NCBI GenBank assembly: GCA_905205065.1 | Contig: CAJLCI010000013.1 | Span: 1-52,381, forward strand | Origin: an uncultured Eubacteriales bacterium | GTDB lineage: Bacteria > Bacillota > Clostridia > Oscillospirales > CAG-272 | Direction: 5' to 3' | DNA: 52,381 nt | In this document: piece after piece, positions 25,978-34,813 of the stretch | Layout of the letters: each line of letters begins with the position of its first letter | How positions within the stretch are numbered: the stretch's first letter is position 1 | The notes under the pieces: model-generated | Database searches by the model: none | What the model saw: the letters and a program-made list of their open reading frames with translations, nothing else | Told to the model about the DNA's origin: nothing | Program-made: the position numbers and the translations under genes

Positions 25978-26949
25978 ATGGCGGAAAGATTTGATCAGCT
26001 CTATGGTGATCTTGCCGAAGCCGAACAGCATACAAAAGAAAGACTCAAAGGTTATTATGATCGCCTTGCGGAAGAAGCTTCCATGAAATCGGAGGAGGAT
26101 TCGAAGCTGTATGATGAGGTTAAGGAAGAAATAAAGTCTTTGAAAAAGTCCTCGGCCCAGTTTTTACGTCTTTTTCAGCGTACCTCATCGGCGTCCGATG
26201 AGCTTGAAGTCCGATTGAAGGATACTGTCAAAAGCGTAAAGCGCCGGAGACTTTTACCTCCGGCGCCGGCAAATGCGGCAATAGATTTTGAAGAGAAAAA
26301 AATGCTTCATTTTGCCAGCGGCATCAATTTTTATAAGCTTTTTTTAATATGCTTTGCAGGGAGCTTTATAGGTGTTGTGATTGAGCTTTTGTGGTGCCTT
26401 TTTCAAAATGGATATATAGAAAGCCGCAGCGGACTCGTATGGGGCCCTTTTAATCTATTATATGGTATTGGCGCGGTATGTTTGTCTGTCACATTATACA
26501 GATATCGGAATAGGTCGTCTGTATATTCATTTGCTGGAGCATTTGTAATTGGTTCTGTAGTTGAATACGCCTGTTCATGGTGGCAGGAAACATTTTTTGG
26601 AACTCGTTCGTGGGACTACAGTAGTTTACCATTTAATATAAACGGCAGAATTTGTCTGCTCTATTCTGTTTTTTGGGGCATACTCGGAGTTTTTTGGATT
26701 AAAAATATATTTCCTCGGCTTTCAAAATGGATATTACGAATTCCTAATAAACCGGGTAAAATAATGACATGGTTATTGGCCGCCTTTTTATTGGTAAATT
26801 CGATTGTTTCCCTCGGAGCGTCTCTTCGCTGGTCTGAACGTCGAAGCGGTGAACCTGCATCAAATTTTATCGAAAAAGTTTTAGATGAAAGATTTCCCGA
26901 TGAGAGAATGGAGAGAATTTACGCTAACGCAAAATTTATTGAGGATTAG
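25978..26949 (+). CDS. CmpB-family membrane protein (putative ABC-transporter type IV, PF06541)
   Basis: A 323-residue protein. Residues 1-95 are charged and helical (probable coiled coil). Then five or six membrane helices carry the PF06541 signature: IGVVIELLWCLFQNGYIESRSGLVWGPFN, IGSVVEYACSWWQETFFGTRSWDYSSLPFNINGRICL. The family is called ABC-transporter type IV, but its role is not established and no ATPase is adjacent. The N-terminal coiled coil is an extension over the basic family. GAAAGGTG is about 10 bases before the ATG. Confidence 0.8.
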   Translation: MAERFDQLYGDLAEAEQHTKERLKGYYDRLAEEASMKSEEDSKLYDEVKEEIKSLKKSSAQFLRLFQRTSSASDELEVRLKDTVKSVKRRRLLPPAPANAAIDFEEKKMLHFASGINFYKLFLICFAGSFIGVVIELLWCLFQNGYIESRSGLVWGPFNLLYGIGAVCLSVTLYRYRNRSSVYSFAGAFVIGSVVEYACSWWQETFFGTRSWDYSSLPFNINGRICLLYSVFWGILGVFWIKNIFPRLSKWILRIPNKPGKIMTWLLAAFLLVNSIVSLGASLRWSERRSGEPASNFIEKVLDERFPDERMERIYANAKFIED

Positions 26950-27064
26950 ATTAGACGCTCGTATAGTCATAGTTATGAAGCAAATGAATCGGCCGCTTGA
27001 TTATATAATAAATTGATTTGATAAGTTAATTGAATATTTTGGCCATTACGCTTGTGTTTTGTTA

Positions 27065-27982
27065 TTATATTAATTCAGTCGAAGTCAAACTGAACAGCTC
27101 ATCAATTTTTGCTTTATCAGCGAGACCTTCTGAAAATGCAGTTGCGCTGCCTGCTGCAGTTCCGAGTCTTAATGCATATTCATAATTTTCCGATGTAATA
27201 TATCCCGAAATAAATCCGGCAACCATTGAGTCTCCTGCGCCCACAGAATTTTTTATTCTGCCTGAGGCTGTGCTGCAGAGAAAAATTTGTCCGTTTTCAT
27301 CTGCGAGAACGGCTCCGTCTTTTCCCATCGAAACAAGGACGTTTCGCGCCCCGAGCATCTGCATTTCTGCTGCGGCTTCTTTTATTTGTTTTATATTGTT
27401 TAGTTTTTTGCCAATGATTTCGCTTAGTTCAAGCTGGTTTGGTTTTATCAAAAAAGGTTTGTATTTTAAAGTATTGGTAAGCAAATCTCCTGAAGCATCA
27501 ACGACAGAGATTATATTTTTGTTTTCAAGTTCAGATAGAATTTTCTCATATATGTTATTCGGAAGAGTGCTTGGAACGGAGCCTGACAAAATAAGATAGT
27601 CTCCGGGCGAGAGTTTACAGAGCTGCTTTATAAGTTTGTCGACTGCTGCTGCGGGAATGGACGGACCTTCGCCGTTCAATTCTGTTTCTTTATCTGATTT
27701 AATTTTGATGTTTATTCTTGAAAAGCCATTGCCTAAATTAATAAAGTTGTGCTTTACTCCTTTTTTGCTGAGCCTTTTTTCTATTTCCTGACCGCTGAAT
27801 CCAGCTGTGAAACCGAGTGCACATGATTCCTGCATTAATTCTTTAAGCACCAATGAAACATTTATTCCTTTTCCGCCGCAGAATATATTTGCTTCTGAAA
27901 AACGGTTGATTGCTCCGTCTTTCAGCTTGTCTGTATGAATAACGTAATCAAGCGCGGGACTGAATGTAACTGTATAAATCAT
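27065..27982 (-). CDS. pfkB: PfkB-family hexose kinase, 1-phosphofructokinase / tagatose-6-phosphate kinase type
   Basis: A 305-residue ribokinase-fold enzyme. The N-terminus MIYTVTFSPALDYVIH, FCGGKGINVSLVLKEL (substrate lid and sugar site), LILSGSVPS, LIKPNQLELSEI and the C-terminal GAGDSMVAGF with the catalytic Asp are all present. It phosphorylates fructose-1-phosphate, tagatose-6-phosphate or a relative using ATP. No fru PTS genes are adjacent, but galactose and fucose hydrolases flank it. An ATG three codons upstream (27991) overlaps the AAAGGA ribosome binding site, so ATG 27982 is chosen. Confidence 0.88.
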   Translation of the reverse strand: MIYTVTFSPALDYVIHTDKLKDGAINRFSEANIFCGGKGINVSLVLKELMQESCALGFTAGFSGQEIEKRLSKKGVKHNFINLGNGFSRINIKIKSDKETELNGEGPSIPAAAVDKLIKQLCKLSPGDYLILSGSVPSTLPNNIYEKILSELENKNIISVVDASGDLLTNTLKYKPFLIKPNQLELSEIIGKKLNNIKQIKEAAAEMQMLGARNVLVSMGKDGAVLADENGQIFLCSTASGRIKNSVGAGDSMVAGFISGYITSENYEYALRLGTAAGSATAFSEGLADKAKIDELFSLTSTELI

Positions 27983-28004
27983 TTTGCCCATCCTTTTTAT
28001 TTAA

Positions 28005-28130
28005 TTATAACTAATAGCAAGATGTCCACCTGTCTGAAAAGGTTTTGTCTCTATAGGCGGCGGGAACGATCACTTTTTCCGGTGGTAGATGTTTCGCCGC
28101 CGGAACGCATTGTGACGTGGTTTTTCCTTG
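28005..28130 (+). repeat. Composite intergenic repeat, copy D
   Basis: Leader TTATAACTAATAGCAAGATG (28005-28024), then GTCTCTATAGGCGGCGGG, GATCACTTTTTCCGG, TTTCGCCGCCGGAACGCATTGTGAC. It lies immediately upstream of the PfkB gene on the opposite strand. The following 28131-28349 are AT-rich with no feature seen. Confidence 0.8.
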
Positions 28131-28349
28131 TTAAATTTTTATGATATAAATATGGGTATACATTTTATATTAAGTCATCAAATTATAGTATATATGTGCA
28201 GAAAATATTATTTTTATGAAATCCGAATGGAAAAAAATAAATTAAAAGATTAATAGTGTAAAATTATGAAAGAATAGAGGCATAAAAGAATGAATTAACA
28301 TCATACTGTTAATTAGTATAAAGCTTTATTACCTATGTATTTTATGCTT

Positions 28350-28387
28350 AAATTTAAGACCACCGGAAATACGGTGGTCTTAAATTT
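28350..28387. terminator. Terminator of the GH36-like gene
   Basis: Perfect 16-bp stem AAATTTAAGACCACCG (28350-28365) / CGGTGGTCTTAAATTT (28372-28387), loop GAAATA. It lies 30 bases past the stop of the minus-strand gene at 28417. Confidence 0.88.
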
Positions 28388-28416
28388 TTCATTAATTTGT
28401 TGAGTCAGAACATTGT

Positions 28417-30552
28417 TTAAATGTTTTGAGTAAAAGAAACTTTCCAGTTTACCGTCTTGTTTTCGCTGTTATCGGGTTTCAGCGTAAGTATGTTGTCTAT
28501 AACTTGTCCATCTGTTGGTTTATAGCCATCCGGAACGTATATGAAAATCTGATAATCATCATTCTTTACAACCTTTGAACTACCTTTAAGGCAAAGAGAT
28601 TCATCGTCCCAGCATACAGAAACAAGCTCTGCCGCGCCCTGAGAAAGGTGACGGCTTGTTGATGCAATTTGGGGTTTTCCAGTTACCCGGCGTACAGCGC
28701 ATACTGCAGATGCGTTAGAGGAAAGTGAAAGCTCGATTTCCTTGTTGTATATTCCAAGAAGTTTTTTGTTCCAAAAGTCAAACACAAGATAATCGCCATC
28801 TTCAATATGAAGGTGATTCTGAAGATTTACGGTATATTTTGCATCACAGTCCTGCATATTGAGAAGATCAAAGACATTCCAGCATTCAAACGCAGTATTA
28901 ACCGCCAGTGTTACAAAGAAGCGTTTTCCATCATGCGTTGACTCTCTTATATCCATTGGGTGGATGTCGAGCGTGGGAAGTGCGCGGCGCAGCATTTCAA
29001 TACGGTCGGCAGGAAGCTCTGTTAGCTCATCTCCGAATGTTACGGGAAGACCGAGCAGCGAAACCGCCGATACTCTCGATTTTGCCTGTTCAAAATTGCT
29101 GAATTCGGGACGAATGACTACATTATCGGGATCGCAGTAAAATGATACGTTATGGAAGGAATAAAAACGCAAAATTCTTTCAACAAAATCACCTATAAAG
29201 TCGCACCAGTGGAAAATATCATTTCCTATTCTTGCCGTGTCGGCTACATCAGACAGCATCAGAACTTCACGGTCATTTCCTCCGGCGCAAGACATCATAT
29301 AGAAATCGTCTCCTGCAACTTCGCGGGCTTTAAGGCATACGCGGCGCAGTGCTTCTGTAGAAGTAATTTCGGGATGCTTAAGAACTTCATGATATGCATC
29401 TGCATATCCTACAGTGGTGGGAAGACAATCCCATTTTACGGCATCAAATCCCCATTCCTTAATTTGATTGAAAGCACGCGGAATTAATTCATTTATTACA
29501 CGTTCGTCCGTAATGTCAAAGAAGTATTTTCCACACCATGTAGTGCAGTCTGTATAGATACAGTCTTCAAATTCCTTGCAGATTTCAGTGAATCCAGGCT
29601 CTATCGTCGGGGCAACCCATAAAACCGGAATAAATCCGAGTTTTTTTATCTCATCCGACATGTATTTAAAACCATGAGGATATTTTTCTGAATTGGGCTG
29701 GAAAAATCCGATGTTATCAGGAGCGTTTTCGTCTCCGAAATCTCTGTGGCACCAATCCCAGTCGATCCATATTGTCTGAGCTCCGTAGTCATACAAAAAT
29801 TCGCGTTGAAATCTTGCATTTTTAAGAACTCTTTCTTCGTTTGCCTCAAATTTGATGGAATACCATGTCATCCATCCTGTATGGGCGGTTGGAAATGCAT
29901 TATTCTTGTTTATGCAGGAATATTTGGTGCGGAAACGTGTTTCATAAACGTGAATAATGGATTCTACAGTGAAAAATCCGCGTGCTTCAAATGTGTAACA
30001 GCCGTCTGCGTGGGAGAAACCGAGCTTTCTTCCTTTGCTTCCCGAAAAACGCAGCGCCTCGTCGCATTTGCGGTCAAATAGACAGTCATCGATTGTGGAA
30101 GAAGCTGGACCGTATGCAGCCCGAAGATCATCTGATGAAATGTCACGGTCAAGACACATAGCAAAGCAGTCTTCAACTTTTCCGAAGTGAACATTGCCTG
30201 AAATTACAGGAGTAATATCATCGGGAAGAAATTCAGCTTCAGCTTCGATTCGGTCACGCTTAACACGGAAGGTAAAATTTGTCTGTTCTGAAAATCCGTC
30301 CGGAGCTTCTGTAAGCTCCATTCTAATCATTGAGTAAGTTTCGTGCAACGGCTGATCCCATACATACTTTACTGATCCGAAGGAACAAAGATCTGCTATA
30401 GTTTTTCCTTCAGAATTTTCAAAACGGACCGAAATATTATCTGCGATTATTCCATGTCCTTCATATATAAAACGGGAGAGCCTTGTTTTAGGATCAATTT
30501 GAACTGCGAGGTCAAAATAATTGACATATGTATTGTTGCGTTCGTGCTGCAT
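28417..30552 (-). CDS. GH36-like alpha-galactosidase (clan GH-D)
   Basis: A 711-residue enzyme. It has an N-terminal beta-sandwich of about 230 residues, then a TIM barrel with TIWIDWDWCHRDFGDEN, FIPVLWVAPTIEPG, the nucleophile motif AVKWDCLPT and the acid/base region TARIGNDIFHW, with CAGGNDREVLML between them. The C-terminal beta domain handles sugar packing. It should remove alpha-galactose or a related alpha-linked sugar, and it lacks a signal peptide. The frame extends to 30627, but AAAGGAAA lies directly before ATG 30552, which is chosen. It has its own promoter facing away from the ribU promoter. Confidence 0.85.
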   Translation of the reverse strand: MQHERNNTYVNYFDLAVQIDPKTRLSRFIYEGHGIIADNISVRFENSEGKTIADLCSFGSVKYVWDQPLHETYSMIRMELTEAPDGFSEQTNFTFRVKRDRIEAEAEFLPDDITPVISGNVHFGKVEDCFAMCLDRDISSDDLRAAYGPASSTIDDCLFDRKCDEALRFSGSKGRKLGFSHADGCYTFEARGFFTVESIIHVYETRFRTKYSCINKNNAFPTAHTGWMTWYSIKFEANEERVLKNARFQREFLYDYGAQTIWIDWDWCHRDFGDENAPDNIGFFQPNSEKYPHGFKYMSDEIKKLGFIPVLWVAPTIEPGFTEICKEFEDCIYTDCTTWCGKYFFDITDERVINELIPRAFNQIKEWGFDAVKWDCLPTTVGYADAYHEVLKHPEITSTEALRRVCLKAREVAGDDFYMMSCAGGNDREVLMLSDVADTARIGNDIFHWCDFIGDFVERILRFYSFHNVSFYCDPDNVVIRPEFSNFEQAKSRVSAVSLLGLPVTFGDELTELPADRIEMLRRALPTLDIHPMDIRESTHDGKRFFVTLAVNTAFECWNVFDLLNMQDCDAKYTVNLQNHLHIEDGDYLVFDFWNKKLLGIYNKEIELSLSSNASAVCAVRRVTGKPQIASTSRHLSQGAAELVSVCWDDESLCLKGSSKVVKNDDYQIFIYVPDGYKPTDGQVIDNILTLKPDNSENKTVNWKVSFTQNI

Positions 30553-30639
30553 AATATTTTTCCTTTCCGATACCGGTAGGATTTTTTTAATCCAATCCTT
30601 TTTATTATTTAGAATGATAAAAATCAATCTATTGCGTGC

Positions 30640-30668
30640 ATTATATCAAATGACACTTCTAAAGTCAA
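30640..30668 (-). promoter_or_regulatory. Promoter of the GH36-like gene
   Basis: On the minus strand: TTGACT (30668-30663), 17-base spacer, TATAAT (30645-30640). Confidence 0.85.
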
Positions 30669-30701
30669 CCGGTTTCTTTAAAATTTTTAATTATTTTATT
30701 C

Positions 30702-30730
30702 TTGACAAACCGCAGGATTTGTGTTATCAT
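30702..30730 (+). promoter_or_regulatory. Promoter of the FMN riboswitch / ribU unit
   Basis: TTGACA (30702-30707), 17-base spacer, TATCAT (30725-30730), about 20 bases before the riboswitch. It is back to back with the GH36 promoter, 33 bases away. Confidence 0.85.
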
Positions 30731-30752
30731 TTCATTAAATAAAGAATATATT

Positions 30753-30862
30753 TATTCTTCGGGGCAGGGTGTAATTCCCGATCGGCGGTAAAGTCCGCGA
30801 GCGCGTATTGCGCAGATTTGGTTAGATTCCAAAACCGACAGTTAAAGTCTGGATGAAAGAAG
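30753..30862 (+). ncRNA. FMN riboswitch (RFN element)
   Basis: Contains the RFN signatures in order: CTTCGGGGCAGGGTG, AATTCCCGATCGGCGGTAAA, GTCCGCGAGCG, GATTTGGTTAGATTCC, AAACCGACAGT and the closing AGTCTGGATGAAAGAAGA. It binds flavin mononucleotide and here would terminate transcription of ribU when FMN is plentiful, using the hairpin at 30921. Confidence 0.97.
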
Positions 30863-30920
30863 AAACGGCATTGGTATGCAGATCTTTTTCTGTATATCTG
30901 CAAATTTCATCGCTTTCAGC

Positions 30921-30955
30921 AGATCCTCCGGAGAGTATCCGGAGGATCTTTTCTT
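30921..30955 (+). terminator. Riboswitch-controlled terminator
   Basis: Perfect 12-bp stem AGATCCTCCGGA (30921-30932) / TCCGGAGGATCT (30938-30949), 5-base loop, then TTTTCTT. It lies about 60 bases after the RFN element and is its expected expression platform. Confidence 0.92.
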
Positions 30956-31093
30956 ATAACCAAATGCGAGATGATGCCGACTATAAGACGTTTACCTCTA
31001 AAATCGGCGGTTTTTACTCACTTTTTCCGGCGCCTCCTGCGATGGTTTGGCCGGCCGACGAAACGCCTTACAATGGGTTTCTTCACCTTTTTG
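30954..31093 (+). repeat. Composite intergenic repeat, copy E, inside the ribU leader
   Basis: Leader TTATAACCAAATGCGAGATG (30954-30973), core AAATCGGCGG, ACTCACTTTTTCCGGCG, GGCCGGCCGACGAAACGCCTTACAATGGG. It sits between the riboswitch terminator and the ribU start, so it is transcribed as part of the ribU 5' leader. Confidence 0.78.
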
Positions 31094-31147
31094 AAATATT
31101 TTCCGGATGCTGAATTTTTTAGGTTAAAAACCGGAAAGGAAAACATT

Positions 31148-31843
31148 ATGAACGAACTAAAAAAAGAAAAATCCAAAATTCTTCGAGTTGCCATGATAGG
31201 AATGCTTTGTGCGCTTGCGTATATAGCGGTTGCTTTCGGACGAATTCCTGTAGTACTGTTTCTTAAATATGATCCCAAGGATGTGATAATTGCTCTCGGC
31301 GGTTTGTCGCTTGGCCCGGCCGCTGCCGCGCTAATTTCTCTGATTGTATCTTTTTTGGAAATGATAACAATATCGGAAGACGGTGTTATCGGATTCCTGA
31401 TGAATGTAATTTCAACTTGCTCATTTGCATGTATCGCGTCCATAATATATAAAAAGAAGCACGATTTTAAGGGCGCTGTTCTCGGACTCTTTTCCGGATG
31501 GCTGTCAATGATTATATTGATGATTCTCTGGAATTGGATTATCACTCCGCTGTATATGGGAATACCGCGTTCCGCAGTTGTAGATCTTCTTATCCCTGCA
31601 TTTCTGCCTTTCAATTTTGTGAAAGGTGGACTGAATATGTCGCTCACACTTATTTTATACAAGCCGATAATGCTTGCGCTGAGACGCTCACATCTTCCTA
31701 TTTTTGATAATGTTGAATTGTCGGAATTATCATCGGCGCCCCTGAATAAGTCGCCACGCTTCCGATTTAAGGCGATTTTTGCCGCACTTCCGATTTTGGC
31801 GGTCAGTGTTGTGGTTATGATTTGGCTTATGACAAATTCATGA
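31148..31843 (+). CDS. ribU: Riboflavin ECF transporter S component
   Basis: A 231-residue membrane protein with about six helices. The RibU signature FLKYDPKDVIIALGGLSLGP appears near residue 40, followed by a hydrophobic stretch ending in SEDGVIGFLMN, and WNWIITPLYMGIPR, PAFLPFNFVKGGLN. It captures riboflavin and works with the shared EcfAA'T energising module, which is not in this window. The FMN riboswitch in its leader confirms the substrate. The frame is open to 30971, but those codons are repeat copy E; ATG 31148 has GGAAAGGAAAA just upstream. Confidence 0.95.
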   Translation: MNELKKEKSKILRVAMIGMLCALAYIAVAFGRIPVVLFLKYDPKDVIIALGGLSLGPAAAALISLIVSFLEMITISEDGVIGFLMNVISTCSFACIASIIYKKKHDFKGAVLGLFSGWLSMIILMILWNWIITPLYMGIPRSAVVDLLIPAFLPFNFVKGGLNMSLTLILYKPIMLALRRSHLPIFDNVELSELSSAPLNKSPRFRFKAIFAALPILAVSVVVMIWLMTNS

Positions 31844-31857
31844 CAGCCGGTAGAAAC

Positions 31858-32212
31858 TGTATCTAAAAGCAAGCTGTTTGCCGTCTGCAAGTCATTCGTA
31901 TGTAAGTCGTTTTCATGTAAAGCTGTTCGCTTGTGCCTGTAAAACAGCTGTTCACTTGCGCCTGTCAAAGCTGTTCGCGGTGTGCCTGTAAAACAACTGT
32001 TCACTTGCGCCTGTCAAAGCTGTTCGCGGCGTACCTGTAGAACAAACTGTTTGCTTATGCCTGTAAAACTTGTTCGTATGTGGCCTGTGAAGCCCATTTG
32101 CGTTTGCGCGAAAAACCGTTCGCTTCTGCAGGCGTCGGCCGACTGAATTTTTTCCGCTGATGGTTTAGTCCTCCATCGGAATGCCTTATGGCGGAGCTTC
32201 GCCACTTCTTGA
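31858..32212 (+). repeat. Composite intergenic repeat, copy F, with 49-bp dimeric array
   Basis: Leader TGTATCTAAAAGCAAGCTGT, then degenerate units (CAAGTCATTCGTATG, TAAGTCGTTTTCATG) that grow into a near-exact dimer of TAAAACAGCTGTTCACTTG plus CGCCTG and TCAAAGCTGTTCGCGG plus TGCCTG, about 49 bases, seen twice. The core CTTCTGCAGGCG, GAATTTTTTCCGC, CATCGGAATGCCTTATGGCGG ends it. It occupies most of the 533-base gap 31844-32376. Confidence 0.75.
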
Positions 32213-32237
32213 GTTAAAATAAACTGTCACGGACTTG

Positions 32238-32269
32238 TACCCCTGTATTTTCAGCAGGGGTATTTTTAT
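32238..32269 (+). terminator. Intrinsic terminator, probably of ribU
   Basis: TACCCCTG (32238-32245), loop, CAGGGGTA (32255-32262), then TTTTTATT. It reads on the plus strand, 395 bases after ribU and beyond repeat copy F. Confidence 0.8.
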
Positions 32270-32376
32270 TAGTCCGGACAGCTATTCGGTTATATAAGCT
32301 ATTGATTATTTAATAAATGGTTCAAGCTTTCAGCAAAGGCAGAATATTATCTATACAGTATAACTAAATTATCAGT

Positions 32377-33576
32377 TTAGTTTTGTTTTGTATTTTCAGT
32401 ATGACCATTTTCAGATATATCATGTAACGTGTTTTCAGAAATCATATCAGACAGTCCTTTTTTCGAAAGTCGTTTGGCGGAATTTTCTTTGATAATAGTA
32501 ATAATTACCGCCGTGAGCGGAATAAAAAACAATATACCGATGATTCCGAAAAGGCTTCCACCAATGAGAGCTGCAACAAGTGTATACAGCGCGGAAAGAC
32601 CTACGGAATTTCCGACAACATGAGGATAAATAAACTGATTTTCAATAAACTGCACACACAGATAAACAATGACACATAGTATTGCCTTCGAAGGGTCAAC
32701 GATAAATGCAAGCAAGACGGAGACAACGCATGACAGTGTAGCTCCTACGTATGGCAAAAGCGCGCAGAAAGCGGTGATAACACCAACAAGGCTTGCGTAA
32801 GGCAGGCGAAAAACAGAAAATGCTATGAACATAAGAACGCCGAGAATAATTGCTTCAAAGCATTGTCCTGACAAAAACTTTGCAAAGGTTTTTCCGAAAA
32901 GAGAACAAAAATAAGTGATTCTGTCCGCCGCAGGCTTTTTAAGGTATGCATATACTAAGTATTTTGCCGATCTGCAAAGATGTTTTTTATCGAGCACCAT
33001 ATAGATTGCTATGATAACAGCAAAAACAAATGATATTGTAATATTTACAGTTGAAGATATAACACCGATAAATGATGACAGAAAAGACGTTAGATAGGAC
33101 GAGACATTTTTCATAAGACCTTCAAGATCTATTTTTGATATTATTTTTGAAATCCATTCTGTTGAAATTCCTCTTTCGGATAGAAATTTGAGCAGATATT
33201 GAAGCAAATCCGGAATTCTCTTTTCGGCGATACTGTAAATGCTTTGTACTGACTGGAGAAGAGCGGGTACTATAAAAGCCGTAACAAGAGTTATCGCAAG
33301 AAGAATGCATATAATTGTAAAGATAAAGCTTGTTATCAGAATCGTTTTATCAGACGGCTTATGTTTTCTTTTGACGAATATTTTTCTGATGATTTTTTCG
33401 GTACCGCAGACGGGTACGCTTATGAATAATGCCAGTATAGCTCCTACTATAACCGGCATCATCAAAGACAGAAGGGTGCTGGCAATACTGATTACGGATG
33501 AAAAATTCATTAAAATTGCAAAGATTAATGCACCGCATATTACAAGTATCAGATTTTGCTTTAATTTTTTATCCAT
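32377..33576 (-). CDS. AI-2E family transporter (PF01594)
   Basis: A 399-residue membrane protein with about eight helices. It starts MDKKLKQNLILVICGALIF; FAKFLSGQCFEAIILGVLMF and PYVGATLSCVVSVLLAFIVDP mark the conserved C-terminal half, and QFIENQFIYPHVVGNSVGLSALYTLVAALIGGSLFGIIGI is the family signature region. Members export autoinducer-2, act as Na+/H+ antiporters or have unknown cargo, so function here is open. It begins two bases after the stop of relQ, so the two genes are co-transcribed and probably translationally coupled. Confidence 0.9.
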   Translation of the reverse strand: MDKKLKQNLILVICGALIFAILMNFSSVISIASTLLSLMMPVIVGAILALFISVPVCGTEKIIRKIFVKRKHKPSDKTILITSFIFTIICILLAITLVTAFIVPALLQSVQSIYSIAEKRIPDLLQYLLKFLSERGISTEWISKIISKIDLEGLMKNVSSYLTSFLSSFIGVISSTVNITISFVFAVIIAIYMVLDKKHLCRSAKYLVYAYLKKPAADRITYFCSLFGKTFAKFLSGQCFEAIILGVLMFIAFSVFRLPYASLVGVITAFCALLPYVGATLSCVVSVLLAFIVDPSKAILCVIVYLCVQFIENQFIYPHVVGNSVGLSALYTLVAALIGGSLFGIIGILFFIPLTAVIITIIKENSAKRLSKKGLSDMISENTLHDISENGHTENTKQN

Positions 33577-33578
33577 TG

Positions 33579-34295
33579 TTAAAAAGACTGTATCCCTTCT
33601 TCAGTATTTTTCTCGATTGTAGCTTTGATTTGCTGCATTTTCAAATCAAGCAGTGCGCTGGTTTCTGCACATTCCTTAAGATCTTTTGCAGTGCTTTCTA
33701 AGATTTCATCAGAAAGATTTTTTTTGTATCGCAAACGATGCTCAATATTTGCCCAAAATTCCATAGCAATTGTTCTGAACTGTACTTCGACCTTCATGCT
33801 TCGTTTGCCCTGCTGTAAAAAAATCGGGATTTCAACGATAAGATGAAGACTTCTGTATCCATTTTCTTTAGGTTTGATTATGTAATCTTTTTCTGCAATA
33901 ACTTTAATATCATCCTGTTTGCTCAGACATTCGGCGAGCATGTAAATATCGTCTATGAAAGAACAGATTACACGTACGCCTGCAATGTCATAAATATTGC
34001 TTTCGACTGATTCTATCGTCATCGGCAGATTTTTACGTATCATTTTTTCTGTTATACTCTCTATGGATTTCAGCCGTGTGCGGATACTTTCAATCGGATT
34101 TCTCTCATGACGAAGTGAAAACTGTTCGTCAAGTACTTTAAATTTTGTTTCAACCTCAAGAATGGCACAGCGGTAGTAGGACATCAGCGTTTTTGCGTTT
34201 AATATATAGTTTTTCAGTTTGTCTGCGTCAGTCTCGAAGTCAGGCGTGCTTTTAAGGTGTGCTGTTTTAAGTCTTGACGGTAAATTATTTTCCAT
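33579..34295 (-). CDS. relQ: Small alarmone synthetase, RelQ/YjbM type
   Basis: A 238-residue single-domain (p)ppGpp synthetase. It lacks a hydrolase HD domain and TGS/ACT domains. Synthetase motifs are NIYDIAGVRVICSFIDDIY, KEKDYI-like DYIIKPKENGYRSLHLIV and EVQFRTIAMEFWANIEHRLRYKK. A C-terminal helical tail is typical of tetrameric RelQ. It transfers pyrophosphate from ATP to GDP or GTP under stress. AGAAAGGC is a few bases before the ATG. The coupled downstream gene is an AI-2E-family exporter, an unusual pairing. Confidence 0.93.
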   Translation of the reverse strand: MENNLPSRLKTAHLKSTPDFETDADKLKNYILNAKTLMSYYRCAILEVETKFKVLDEQFSLRHERNPIESIRTRLKSIESITEKMIRKNLPMTIESVESNIYDIAGVRVICSFIDDIYMLAECLSKQDDIKVIAEKDYIIKPKENGYRSLHLIVEIPIFLQQGKRSMKVEVQFRTIAMEFWANIEHRLRYKKNLSDEILESTAKDLKECAETSALLDLKMQQIKATIEKNTEEGIQSF

Positions 34296-34812
34296 TGTAA
34301 AGATGTGCCTTTCTAAATGTATGGCTCTATTATATTTATAAAATCGGAAAGAACCTCGTTATTTTTTTCGGCAGAACTGCTTATATATAAACTCAATTAT
34401 ATATTATACTCCCGGTCTTAAAAAAATCAACACATAACACGTAATTTTATAAACTGGAGTCAAATTAATATTACAGAAAAGTATATCAAAGTGTATCATA
34501 ATAGGAATTTGAAGGGGCATAGTGTGACATACATCGACAGATTGTATACACTTGAAAAATGAATAAAAGCGCTTTAAAGTCAAATATCTTGCAACCGAAT
34601 GCCCGCATGTCTGATTTATACATGTCTGATTGTCTGATTTATAAAAGAATGTCGGTTTTACAGCCGCCTATTCGGCGGACAAATATATTGTTGTGATATT
34701 GCGAGGAAACTGCATAAATGACATTATTTGAGTTAATAAAAAAGGACACGCGTCGATTTTTCTGAGTTGAATTAGACATGATTTCGGCGATGTCCTTGTT
34801 GTAATTAAATAT
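34296..34812. other. Gap upstream of relQ
   Basis: About 500 AT-rich bases that must contain the relQ promoter on the minus strand. I see no gene, RNA or strong hairpin. A possible ORF at 34639-34926 on the minus strand is a by-product of the tandem array in repeat copy G. Confidence 0.5.
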
Positions 34813-34813
34813 G

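Noticed and set aside
31018..32004. 328-codon minus-strand ORF opposite ribU
   Set aside because: It is antisense to ribU, a certain gene, and its N-terminal third is translation of the tandem array in copy F.
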